64,000 nucleotides of DNA, taken from positions 1-64,000 of IMG/VR virus record IMGVR_UViG_3300043776_000080; one strand, given 5' to 3'. Below, one piece after another: positions 26,042 through 33,169 of this stretch (position 1 is the stretch's first letter; each line of letters starts with the position of its first letter). The stretch is from a virus. The position numbers and the translations under genes are program-made. The notes beneath the pieces are model-generated. The model made no database searches. It was not told the DNA's origin and saw nothing but the letters and a program-made list of their open reading frames with translations.

Positions 26042-26081
26042 AAATAAAAAGAGCGCGCAACCATGACGAAGTTGCGCGCTC
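26042..26081 (-). terminator. Rho-independent terminator
   Basis: An 11-bp perfect GC-rich stem (26051-26061 with 26071-26081), 9-nt loop, followed on the minus strand by TTTTTATTT. It closes the capsid-decoration operon and separates it from the glycosyltransferase fusion gene. Confidence 0.9.
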
Positions 26082-26109
26082 GGAGAAAATCGGCATGGCG
26101 AGCCGACGA

Positions 26110-26574
26110 TCAGACCGTTTGTAAAATAACCTGAAGACTCCCCACTGGCTGCAAGAGCCCGGCAGAGCCATATACAATCCCGAGTGCGTCACCCGATCCG
26201 AGAATAGGAGAAGTCGCTGTGGTGCCGAACGCGGTAGACCCGCTGAGCACCGCCGAACCATACAGCGTGCCGAAATTTGGAATATTAGCGACACTGAACG
26301 TTGGGATGGTCGAAGCCAGTAACGGGGTACCAGATCCAAGTGGCGTAGAGCCGAGCGCGCCAACGAGCATGACAGGGGTCGACCCCAACACACTGTGACG
26401 CTCGATCACCGAGACAACCTGATAGGGCCGATCCGCAACGAACAACTGCGTGGTGAACTGCGTATCGAACGGCAAAACGGTCAATGTGCTGCCGGTAAAA
26501 GTTATCAGACCACTGCCCTGCGACCACTGCTTGGTCAGCACCACGAGTTGCGAATGGCTTTCGACAAGGCCCAT
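26110..26574 (-). CDS. Capsid-proximal paralogue 1 (decoration-like)
   Basis: 154 residues: MGLVESHSQLVVLTKQW..., FVADRPYQVVSVIERHSV, PLLASTIP, and a GGxL-type end. It is clearly homologous to the next gene (26584-27030). The repeated Ser/Gly/Leu beta segments and the position right after the capsid genes suggest a head decoration or vertex protein. It is followed by a strong terminator. Confidence 0.65.
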   Translation of the reverse strand: MGLVESHSQLVVLTKQWSQGSGLITFTGSTLTVLPFDTQFTTQLFVADRPYQVVSVIERHSVLGSTPVMLVGALGSTPLGSGTPLLASTIPTFSVANIPNFGTLYGSAVLSGSTAFGTTATSPILGSGDALGIVYGSAGLLQPVGSLQVILQTV

Positions 26575-26583
26575 AAAGTCTCC

Positions 26584-27030
26584 TTAGATCGTCTGTAGGA
26601 CAACCGTCAGGCAACCAACTGGCGGCAGTAAATTTGCCGTCGTGTACTGGAGAACGATAGAATCTCCAAGCCCGAGAACCGGGGCAATCGCCGTCGTGCC
26701 CAGTGGAGTAGAGGTGCTCAAGACTGCCGATCCGAACAAGATGCCCTGGTTGTAGATGTTGACGGTTCCCCCGATTGGAATTGTCGAGGCCAGCAATGGG
26801 GGGGCAGAGCCAAGCGTGGTCGAGCCGAGCACTCCCAATAACTGAAGCGTGGTCGAACCAGCGGCGACGGTGTGCTTTTCAATGACCGATACGATCATGT
26901 ACGGTCGATCAGCAACGAACAAGGTTTCAGCCGAACCAAGCTCCGGGAAGCTGGAACCGGCCAGGAAACTCTGGTTTGTCCACTGCTTAGTCAGCACCAC
27001 GAGCTGTGATTTGCTTTCAATCAATCCCAT
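26584..27030 (-). CDS. Capsid-proximal paralogue 2 (decoration-like)
   Basis: 148 residues: MGLIESKSQLVVLTKQWTNQ..., FVADRPYMIVSVIEKHTVAAG, PLLASTIPIGG, ending LTVVLQTI. About half identical by eye to the 26110-26574 product. The tandem duplication suggests the two may mix in one structure. Role inferred as for its paralogue. Confidence 0.65.
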   Translation of the reverse strand: MGLIESKSQLVVLTKQWTNQSFLAGSSFPELGSAETLFVADRPYMIVSVIEKHTVAAGSTTLQLLGVLGSTTLGSAPPLLASTIPIGGTVNIYNQGILFGSAVLSTSTPLGTTAIAPVLGLGDSIVLQYTTANLLPPVGCLTVVLQTI

Positions 27031-27039
27031 AGAATCTCC

Positions 27040-27600
27040 TTAGATGACCTGTGCCATCACAATAGTGATGTACATCGAACCGAGCCCGCCCATGGCAGAA
27101 TTCGGCGTGAACACAACTCCAATGCGGTCTAAACCGCCGCTGAAAATTGCCGGACTGCCGATAACCGTCCCTGTATAAGTGACCGTCGCCGTGCTCATGA
27201 GCGAAATCGGTGCCACTAATTGAGCTACACCGCCGCTGCCAGGCCACGTCGACCCGGTATCGCGCTCGACTGTGACCGTACCAGATCCCGCCACCGACGT
27301 ATAGCAAACGGACACACCCTGGATGATATAGCTATTGGAAAGCGGGATCGCAAAGTTCGGCGAGCTGCCGTTATACGGACCCAGCGTGTACGGCTCGGTC
27401 GAAAGCCCCAGGGCGACCCAGTTACCGGGTGTGCCCCCAGCCACGCACCGCCATCCGGTTGGTTGTCCGGGCGTGCTGCCGATAGCGACAATGACTTCGC
27501 CGGTGTAGTACGTGCCATCCGAGCTCGAGCCCGGCGGTGCCGTACCGTAAAAAATCCGCAGCCCATCGGGGCGGATATCGTTGTGTGAAATGATCGCCAT
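27040..27600 (-). CDS. Capsid-proximal beta-rich protein
   Basis: 186 residues (MAIISHNDIRPDGLRIFYGT...). A GWRCVAGGTPGNWVALG segment resembles phage fibre or decoration motifs. The C-terminal half is beta-rich (SMYITIVMAQVI). It lies in the same operon as the two decoration-like paralogues. Structural role inferred. Confidence 0.55.
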   Translation of the reverse strand: MAIISHNDIRPDGLRIFYGTAPPGSSSDGTYYTGEVIVAIGSTPGQPTGWRCVAGGTPGNWVALGLSTEPYTLGPYNGSSPNFAIPLSNSYIIQGVSVCYTSVAGSGTVTVERDTGSTWPGSGGVAQLVAPISLMSTATVTYTGTVIGSPAIFSGGLDRIGVVFTPNSAMGGLGSMYITIVMAQVI

Positions 27601-27612
27601 ACGAGGCTCCTA

Positions 27613-28182
27613 TTAGACGCCCGTTCCAGCGCCCGAAGCGTTCGGCAGCAACGCCACCGAGGTCACGCCGGCCACGGTGCCGATGTTCGCCGTCGAGACG
27701 TTCAAGTTGCACAAGTACAGGTCAACCGACCCCTGATACATGGTGCTCAACATCGCCGAGCCGGTTGTGGTCACCGTCACAGTGACAACCGCGGACGACA
27801 TCTGACCGCTCTTGAAATTCGCCGTTTCTTGGAGCACGTTGTCGCCGGGCGCCTGGAAGACGTTGAATGGCGATGCCAGGAAGGCCGGGCCGGAGTTCTG
27901 GGTGCCAACCGAGACCGTCACGTTGCTCATCGTCCCGGTCGAGGAGGAGCCATTGAACGAGGACGTGTGGTGAATCTTCACACCCACGTTGACGCCGCCC
28001 TGCGGGATGATGAAGTTCGCCGGCGTGGTCACCGAGACGGCGCCGATCGACGGTGGATCCTGGTAGAGGTTAAACGTCTGCGTCTGCGTGCTGATGTACG
28101 TCGCCAGGTCCTGATAGGTGATGGTGTACTTGACGAGCTGCAGCGCGCCGCCCATCCCCAAGCCAACATCGAGTCTCTGCAT
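27613..28182 (-). CDS. Capsid-proximal protein, 189 residues
   Basis: MQRLDVGLGMGGALQLVKYT..., rich in Thr/Val/Ser beta strands (VVTVTVTTTGSAML), ending NASGAGTGV. Shine-Dalgarno GGAGAAG. Next in order after the capsid gene apart from the homing gene inserted between them. Probably a head protein; family unknown. Confidence 0.55.
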   Translation of the reverse strand: MQRLDVGLGMGGALQLVKYTITYQDLATYISTQTQTFNLYQDPPSIGAVSVTTPANFIIPQGGVNVGVKIHHTSSFNGSSSTGTMSNVTVSVGTQNSGPAFLASPFNVFQAPGDNVLQETANFKSGQMSSAVVTVTVTTTGSAMLSTMYQGSVDLYLCNLNVSTANIGTVAGVTSVALLPNASGAGTGV

Positions 28183-28194
28183 AAGTGCTTCTCC

Positions 28195-29316
28195 TTAGTT
28201 CACCGTCACGACGGTGGACTCAAAAATCTCCTCGTGCCCCAGAAAATCCAGGGCATTCAACGGGGCCTGTACTTGTGCGTTTGCCAACAGATCAATCCGT
28301 TTGATCCAGCGGCCCGCCCAGAAAATTTCAGTGTCAAATCCCAGCGGCTCCGGCCGAATCAAACCAAGTCCACAAAGGTAAACCGCGATGCGCTCCATGT
28401 ACTTATGGACCCGCGCGTGTACCACATTATTCGGTAGCACGGCTAGGTTTTCAACCCGCGGATCGCGCTTGTCCATATTCAAGTGGTGGACGATCTCACA
28501 AGCCTCCAACGCGCGCCCCATGGCCGCTTCAACGGCCGCGCGATGCTCTAAAACAACCTCAAAATTGGTCGCATCGCTGTATTGGCGAACGGTCGGATAA
28601 CCCTTGTGGTCCGATGTCGTTGATGTCTTACTCAATTCAATAGTGGCTTTCTGGCGCCGGATCTCTGCCGTCGCGATCGGAATTTCATTTCGCCGGAAGT
28701 TCCACCGCACCGTCCACAGCGAACAGCCGAAGTGCTGCGCGATTTGCTTTAAAGTCCATCCATCCTGCTCATACAGTTTACGTAGCTCTGCCGGGTCAAG
28801 CTTAACGGCTCGCCGTTCCCACGGAGTTTCAATCGGGATTTCATACCGGCGTAGCCATTTCGCGACCGAGATCGGATTCATCCCGTACCGCTCGCCGATC
28901 TCCTTCATACTCCGCCGCTCAACAGAGTAAAGTTGCCGAAGATCCTGCTCGGTGAACTGCTGTTTTCGTGGCTCTTCGCGCACCCAATTTCTCGGACGCG
29001 AACCAATCCCAAAAGCGCGCAGCCGTTTCCCAATCGCCCATTCGCTGATGCCGTACATCTCCGCGATCTCCGCCTGCGTCTTCCCCTCGGCCACATACAT
29101 GCGTTCGAGATCTTCACGGATGATCGGCGCCTTGCGCGCGCCGGTGTTGCAACCAAGCGGCGCCCCACGTGGTCGCGCCTGAATACCGTCTGTCCGTAAC
29201 CACTTTCCGACCGTCCTGGTGGCGACGTCGAATTGCTCCCCAATCTGCCTCTGCGACAGACCCTTATTCAGATACAAGTCCGCTAGCTCTTCTCGGCTTA
29301 CCTTGCGTTGTTCCAT
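28195..29316 (-). CDS. HNH homing endonuclease with four tandem helix-turn-helix repeats
   Basis: 373 residues from the ATG preceded by CGGAGA. Four ~50-residue HTH repeats come first (DLYLNKGLSQRQIGEQF..., MYVAEGKTQAEIAEMYG..., LYSVERRSMKEIGERYG..., LYEQDGWTLKQIAQHFG...). An HNH-type nuclease core follows (VLEHRAAVEAAMGR, EIVHHLNMDKRDPRVENL). Multiple HTHs probably give a long DNA recognition site. It is inserted between the major capsid gene and its downstream head genes, a classic homing position. An upstream frame extension to 29367 exists but lacks a ribosome site. Confidence 0.88.
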   Translation of the reverse strand: MEQRKVSREELADLYLNKGLSQRQIGEQFDVATRTVGKWLRTDGIQARPRGAPLGCNTGARKAPIIREDLERMYVAEGKTQAEIAEMYGISEWAIGKRLRAFGIGSRPRNWVREEPRKQQFTEQDLRQLYSVERRSMKEIGERYGMNPISVAKWLRRYEIPIETPWERRAVKLDPAELRKLYEQDGWTLKQIAQHFGCSLWTVRWNFRRNEIPIATAEIRRQKATIELSKTSTTSDHKGYPTVRQYSDATNFEVVLEHRAAVEAAMGRALEACEIVHHLNMDKRDPRVENLAVLPNNVVHARVHKYMERIAVYLCGLGLIRPEPLGFDTEIFWAGRWIKRIDLLANAQVQAPLNALDFLGHEEIFESTVVTVN

Positions 29317-29367
29317 TTCATCAATCTCCGAGTTAAACATAACAGAACCTGTATACTTTGTCAACAA

Positions 29368-29391
29368 TTTTCTAAGTTATTGATTAGAAAA
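29368..29391. repeat. AT-rich hairpin overlapping the capsid stop codon
   Basis: TTTTCTAA and TTAGAAAA arms (8 bp) around an 8-nt loop; the capsid gene's TAA lies in one arm. The placement resembles that of the window's palindromic elements. No T-run follows. Confidence 0.4.
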
Positions 29392-30364
29392 GAGTTGAGA
29401 GCAACTTGAAACCTGATCTTGGGTTCGGGACTACGATGTTGCTGCCGACCAAGAACTGACCTGCGACGTCGATCGTGTTATTTGACTCTTTAAACCCAGT
29501 AAAGCCGAACTGAAACTTCGGGTTGGTCGAGAAGTACCATTCGATGTACTTGGTGTTGAACCCGAACATGACGCCGTTTGTGCCGGTCGGCATGTACTTG
29601 TCGATGACCACTTCGGCCGCGTTGAAGCGGAACGCCTGGAAGCCGGCGATGCCGAGGTCGGAATCCTTGTCGTAGTAGCGCTGGTTCGGCTGGATGGCGT
29701 TCCAGATGAGGTTCCATCCATTCTGGGTCGCTGCGATCAGGTCCGGGTGATCGTTGCCAAACCACGCATTGCCGTAAGCCGTATTGAGCGTCGGCAGGGT
29801 GAAGGTGCTGATGGTCTGGGTGAAAGCGTTCAGGCCGCCGACCGTGGACGGCGAGGTGACCGGCGTGATGTCAGCGCGGTTGATGCCGCCGATCTGCGGG
29901 TACACGTTGCCGTCGTCGTACCATTCGCTGAAACCGTCGATGTGCTTCGCCCGGCTGGCCAAGATGCCGTTCAGGTACATATTGGTCGCGAGCAGCTTTG
30001 CCATCTTGAGTGCGGCGTTTTGGAACTTGACTTCAACCTGGCTGAAGATCGCCAGCTCACCGTCGTTGCGCATCGAGTCGAAGCCGAACAGTGTGATGTT
30101 CACGTAGTACGCCTTGATGTCGATCACGAGCGCCGTGTCGGTCGTTACGAAGTCGACGTTCATTGCGTCGCCGCGGCCGAGCGCGTCACCATTCAGCTCA
30201 CCGACGATGATCGGGCGCTGGATCTGGAGACCGCCGTTGAACCGCTCCATGTTGCGCGTGTGTAGGCGCGTAAACACGGGCGAGTTCAAGAAGATCACGT
30301 CCGTGGTGCGTGGGACGATATACTTGAGAGTATAGGCGTCCAATTCCGTCAGGCTCAGGGCCAT
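29384..30364 (-). CDS. Major capsid protein
   Basis: 326 residues: MALSLTELDAYTLKYIVPRT..., with an N-terminal arm, a central NITLFGFDSMRNDGELAIFSQVE helix region, a KLLATNMYLNG segment and a C-terminal FGFNTKYIEWYFSTNPKF domain. Length, composition and position directly after a scaffold-like gene and portal fit an HK97-fold major capsid protein without a fused scaffold. A homing endonuclease gene flanks it on each side. Confidence 0.8.
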   Translation of the reverse strand: MALSLTELDAYTLKYIVPRTTDVIFLNSPVFTRLHTRNMERFNGGLQIQRPIIVGELNGDALGRGDAMNVDFVTTDTALVIDIKAYYVNITLFGFDSMRNDGELAIFSQVEVKFQNAALKMAKLLATNMYLNGILASRAKHIDGFSEWYDDGNVYPQIGGINRADITPVTSPSTVGGLNAFTQTISTFTLPTLNTAYGNAWFGNDHPDLIAATQNGWNLIWNAIQPNQRYYDKDSDLGIAGFQAFRFNAAEVVIDKYMPTGTNGVMFGFNTKYIEWYFSTNPKFQFGFTGFKESNNTIDVAGQFLVGSNIVVPNPRSGFKLLSTLF

Positions 30365-30426
30365 AGTACTACCTCCTGCAATCTGTTTATTGACAGCAAG
30401 TTAGCTGCTATCACATACTGTTCTTG

Positions 30427-30936
30427 ATGCCCACACCAGAGCCTGGAAAACATCGAATTAGGCCACGTAGTTGGGTCTTGAAACCATGTCCGCATTGCGG
30501 CGAAATGTTCAGCTACAACCGCTTGTTTCAGCACATGCCGCGGTGTTCGAAGAAGAAACCAACGAGACGCTTTATAAAACCGCTCGATATCCTCCCGAAT
30601 AACGCGGAGATTTACGAGCGAGTGATGAGCACCCCAGAGAGGCGCTCTAACAAACTGCGTCAAGCGCGCTGGAACTACGGCATTGACGAAGAAACTTACG
30701 AGCGCATGGAACGCGAACAAAATGGCCTGTGCGCAATCTGCGGTCGCCCGCCAACCGGCACAAACCGCCGGACCAATAGCCTGCACGTCGACCATGACCA
30801 CGCCACTAAGCAGACACGAAGTTTGCTCTGCCACCAATGCAATCTTGGGCTCGGTGCATTTCGGGACGATCCAGGTCTGTTGCTCGCCGCGATCGATTAT
30901 CTCGCGCGTCACAAAAAACTCGGGTTGGTTTCGTAG
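30427..30936 (+). CDS. Endonuclease VII-type HNH nuclease
   Basis: 169 residues. A zinc pair near the start (CPHCGEMF...HMPRC) is followed by a classical recombination endonuclease VII core (CAICGRPP..., LHVDHDHATKQ, LLCHQCNLGLGAFRDDP). It is encoded against the direction of the surrounding head operon, between the capsid and scaffold genes, with its own CATACT -10-like site 7 nt before ATG and no Shine-Dalgarno. It is probably a mobile nuclease; a Holliday-junction resolving role is also possible. Confidence 0.88.
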   Translation: MPTPEPGKHRIRPRSWVLKPCPHCGEMFSYNRLFQHMPRCSKKKPTRRFIKPLDILPNNAEIYERVMSTPERRSNKLRQARWNYGIDEETYERMEREQNGLCAICGRPPTGTNRRTNSLHVDHDHATKQTRSLLCHQCNLGLGAFRDDPGLLLAAIDYLARHKKLGLVS

Positions 30937-30942
30937 ATCCAC

Positions 30943-31839
30943 TTAACTTGCCGCCTCGCGGCTCTTCAATAACTCTTCCCACCCAAGCTGCGTGAGAACA
31001 CCGTCACCGAGCTTCACGCCCGTTGGGACTTCGGGTGCCCCGTTGGTGTCCTTCTTCACAAGCGAGCGGTCCAACTGGGCGCGCTGCAGATGACCCAGAC
31101 CGCCAGGACCTTGCTGGTCGGTCGGAACGCGCTGGGACATTGCGGTCTTCTTCGCGCCTTCCTCGATACCGGCCTTCTTCGCGTCTTCCAGTTCTTTCGT
31201 ATGTTTCGCGGCCAACTCGTCCGCCTGCTTTTTGCGGAGCTCTTCGCGTTTCGGCGCGATCATCTGGCTGTAGGCCAACTCTGGATCGGCGATCTGGTTC
31301 TTTCCCATATAGGTCAGCACGGCGGCCATGTCGAGCTCTTCACCGAATTCCTTCTCGTGCCGGCGGCCCAGGTTGTAGCTCTTCGCGTAGACGAATTGCA
31401 TGGCCTTGTCCAGGTTGTTGCCGACGTTCGTCGTGTCTTCCTTGGTCGCGAACGTCTTGGTCTTCTCGGTGATCACCTGCTCGATCTCGGCCTTAGTCGC
31501 GAACCCCTTCTGCTGCAAATTTGTCAGAATCTCTTCAAACGTCATATCTGCTCCTGAAGCGGCTTCCAATGCCGCGGCGCGCGCTGCCTCTGCCCGGTAC
31601 ATCTCTGCCATAGCCTTTTCGGTCTTGGTGGTGCCGGCGTCCTGATCCCAGTTCTGAAACCGCCAGGCTTCCCACTTCTTCGCAGCCTCATCGGCTTCTT
31701 TGAACTTCGGCCGGAGCGTATTGACTTCGGTCGCGAGCACATCGCGCTCATCGACAAACTTCTTCAGGTCGGGGTACTTGTTCAGCACCGTCCGATCGGC
31801 CTCATCGGCCACCTTCAAGATTTCGTCAAATGCTCCCAT
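30943..31839 (-). CDS. Scaffold-like capsid assembly protein
   Basis: 298 residues, highly charged and helical (FKEADEAAKKWEAW, EMYRAEAARAAALEAA, KKQADELAAKHTKELEDAKK), with almost no beta sequence. Position between portal and major capsid genes plus coiled-coil composition fit a scaffolding protein. The AGGAGT arm of palindrome copy 5 is its Shine-Dalgarno, 5 nt before the ATG. Its stop nearly meets that of the convergent endonuclease VII gene. Confidence 0.75.
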   Translation of the reverse strand: MGAFDEILKVADEADRTVLNKYPDLKKFVDERDVLATEVNTLRPKFKEADEAAKKWEAWRFQNWDQDAGTTKTEKAMAEMYRAEAARAAALEAASGADMTFEEILTNLQQKGFATKAEIEQVITEKTKTFATKEDTTNVGNNLDKAMQFVYAKSYNLGRRHEKEFGEELDMAAVLTYMGKNQIADPELAYSQMIAPKREELRKKQADELAAKHTKELEDAKKAGIEEGAKKTAMSQRVPTDQQGPGGLGHLQRAQLDRSLVKKDTNGAPEVPTGVKLGDGVLTQLGWEELLKSREAAS

Positions 31840-31844
31840 CACTT

Positions 31845-31861
31845 ACTCCTATATAGGAGTG
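31845..31861. repeat. Palindromic boundary element, copy 5
   Basis: ACTCCTATATAGGAGTG. It starts 1-2 nt after the stop of the gene at 31863 and its other arm provides the Shine-Dalgarno of the scaffold gene. Folding of the RNA would hide that ribosome site. Confidence 0.9.
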
Positions 31862-31862
31862 G

Positions 31863-32252
31863 TTACGCCGCCATCGGTGGCGCCGACCCCTCCGCCGGAT
31901 TTGGCACATTCGCGCCGGCTGGCCCGCCCGGCTGCGCACTCTGCTGCGGACCACCTTGCTGCTGTTGTTCGCGCGCTTGGATTTTTTGCACTTCCTGCTT
32001 CAGGGCTTGCCCTGACTTCGCGATCGGGACCAATAGAGCTGCGAGCGGTTTATGCACCTGCTCGATCGTCATATTCATGTCGCCGATCAACTTCTCAAGT
32101 TGCTGAATCTGTTGGGTAAGCTGGCCAATCAGATTGCCGCCTGGCTGCTGCAACGCCTGGCCCTGCATGAACACCGGGTTTTGTCGCGGTGCTTGCTGCT
32201 GCGCCCTGATTTCAGGCGGTTGCATCGGAGCCGGAGGCGCAAACGACGCCAT
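31863..32252 (-). CDS. Gln/Pro-rich coiled-coil protein
   Basis: 129 residues: Pro/Gln-rich ends (QQQGGPQQSAQPGGPAG) around a helical core (IGQLTQQIQQLEKLIGDMN...VHKPLAALLVPIAKSGQALKQEVQKIQAREQ). It lies between portal and scaffold; possibly a scaffold partner or head-internal protein. No known family. Confidence 0.6.
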   Translation of the reverse strand: MASFAPPAPMQPPEIRAQQQAPRQNPVFMQGQALQQPGGNLIGQLTQQIQQLEKLIGDMNMTIEQVHKPLAALLVPIAKSGQALKQEVQKIQAREQQQQGGPQQSAQPGGPAGANVPNPAEGSAPPMAA

Positions 32253-32255
32253 CGA

Positions 32256-32570
32256 TTACCGACCCCTCTTACCGCCGCCAGCCGCAGTCGATGACTGCTT
32301 CTTGGCACGATCCGAAAGCGGTAGTTTTGCCGCGTTGCCCCAGCCTTTCACGAAGCCGCGAGGCAATGGAGTTTGGTCCCCGACGAGTTGGAATTGAGCA
32401 CTACGAGGATTAGAAGAAGGCGATTGGTGGGATTTACGTGACAACTTCGCTTGATCGCCGGGGATTTGGAATTGGCCACTACGTGGATCCGAGGACGGCG
32501 AAGCGATGGGACGCTTGCCGATCGCCTTCTGGTCGCCGACCATTTGAAACTGACCGCTGCGTACGCTCAT
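32256..32570 (-). CDS. Small protein with three QFQxxGDQ repeats
   Basis: 104 residues. Three copies of RS(G/A)QFQ(M/I/L)(V/P)GDQ at ~4, ~34 and ~64 are separated by basic Ser/Pro linkers (SPSSDPRSGQ, SPSSNPRSAQ); the tail is KKQSSTAAGGGKRGR. Start chosen at the ATG that overlaps the upstream stop (ATGA). Repeats with even ~30-residue spacing suggest a binding peptide array. Function unknown. Confidence 0.6.
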   Translation of the reverse strand: MSVRSGQFQMVGDQKAIGKRPIASPSSDPRSGQFQIPGDQAKLSRKSHQSPSSNPRSAQFQLVGDQTPLPRGFVKGWGNAAKLPLSDRAKKQSSTAAGGGKRGR

Positions 32571-32644
32571 TTCCGTTTCTTCCCGCCTTTCGGCCGCCCG
32601 ATGCCCATCCACGGCATCCGAACTTTGGTTCCACCCTTTTTCAC
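32567..32644 (-). CDS. Tiny Lys/Arg-rich protein (25 residues)
   Basis: GTG start behind a GAGG site; product KKGGTKVRMPWMGIGRPKGG then KKRK. It overlaps the next gene by 4 nt (ATGA), so translation is probably coupled. Another member of the basic mini-protein set. Confidence 0.55.
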   Translation of the reverse strand: MKKGGTKVRMPWMGIGRPKGGKKRK

Positions 32645-32732
32645 GCTCACCTCACACAAAACTTTTGAGCGGCTACCCAGCGCGGCCGCCGCTCCGAGCC
32701 TTTACCGCTTAACCCCTCCTCGGGGCGGGTCG

Positions 32733-32789
32733 TTAGCGGTGCTTCTTACGACCCTTCTTACGCCGGTTCTTCTGCTCGTTGGTGAACAT
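32733..32789 (-). CDS. Tiny Lys/Arg-rich peptide (18 residues)
   Basis: MFTNEQKNRRKKGRKKHR behind an AAAGGAGA site ~11 nt upstream. It is too short for standard gene calling but resembles the other basic mini-proteins of the window (19859, 20006, 32567, 45198). A role in DNA condensation or ribosome/RNA binding is speculative. Confidence 0.5.
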   Translation of the reverse strand: MFTNEQKNRRKKGRKKHR

Positions 32790-32974
32790 AATGATCGGTG
32801 TCTCCTTTCCCCTGCACGGGCTTGAAACCCGGTAGGTACTCAGGGAACGCTTATGCGCGCCCTCGCAATCAAGGTACGGCAAACAATTTGTCAAGTCAAG
32901 CTAAATTGCCTGTTTTCAAAAGGTTGACAATAAAAGTTAAAGTTTCACGTCAACCTTTATCGTTTTACTTGCGT
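32790..32974. promoter_or_regulatory. Divergent regulatory gap with inverted GTTGAC boxes
   Basis: About 190 bp, AT-rich, between divergent genes. AGGTTGAC (near 32919) and GTCAACCT (near 32949) form an inverted repeat around ~20 bp, each arm a possible -35. A TATACT at 32975-32980 serves the rightward gene. Looks like a small control region with an operator. Confidence 0.5.
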
Positions 32975-32980
32975 TATACT
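32975..32980 (+). promoter_or_regulatory. -10-like TATACT, leaderless layout
   Basis: Ends exactly 6 nt before the ATG at 32987, with no Shine-Dalgarno. Same geometry as at 26008, 49076, 50126, 51059, 54689 and 56259. Confidence 0.55.
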
Positions 32981-32986
32981 AGCGTG

Positions 32987-33169
32987 ATGATCTACGGGAA
33001 TGAACAGCGGACACCGAATCCAACCTGCCCCGATTGTCAGGCTGGGCGCTTGCATTCAGAGGAGAACTGCACTCTGTACCATCCATTAATGGGGCACGGA
33101 TACTCGCGGGAAACCGGCTGGACCTACAACAGGGATTTAGACAAGCCTTACAATAAAGTTGACGCCTAG
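32987..33169 (+). CDS. 60-residue protein with a CxxC pair
   Basis: MIYGNEQRTPNPTCPDCQAG..., with CPDC and later ENC and LYHPLMGHGY that could complete a metal site. It is convergent with the portal gene; the two stop codons overlap in CTAG. It is read from its own leaderless promoter. Function unknown. Confidence 0.65.
   Translation: MIYGNEQRTPNPTCPDCQAGRLHSEENCTLYHPLMGHGYSRETGWTYNRDLDKPYNKVDA

Noticed and set aside
29317-29367. Extension of the tandem-HTH homing gene to an upstream TTG
   Set aside because: It would translate through a TTGACA...TATACA promoter-like stretch; the ATG at 29316 has a proper CGGAGA site.
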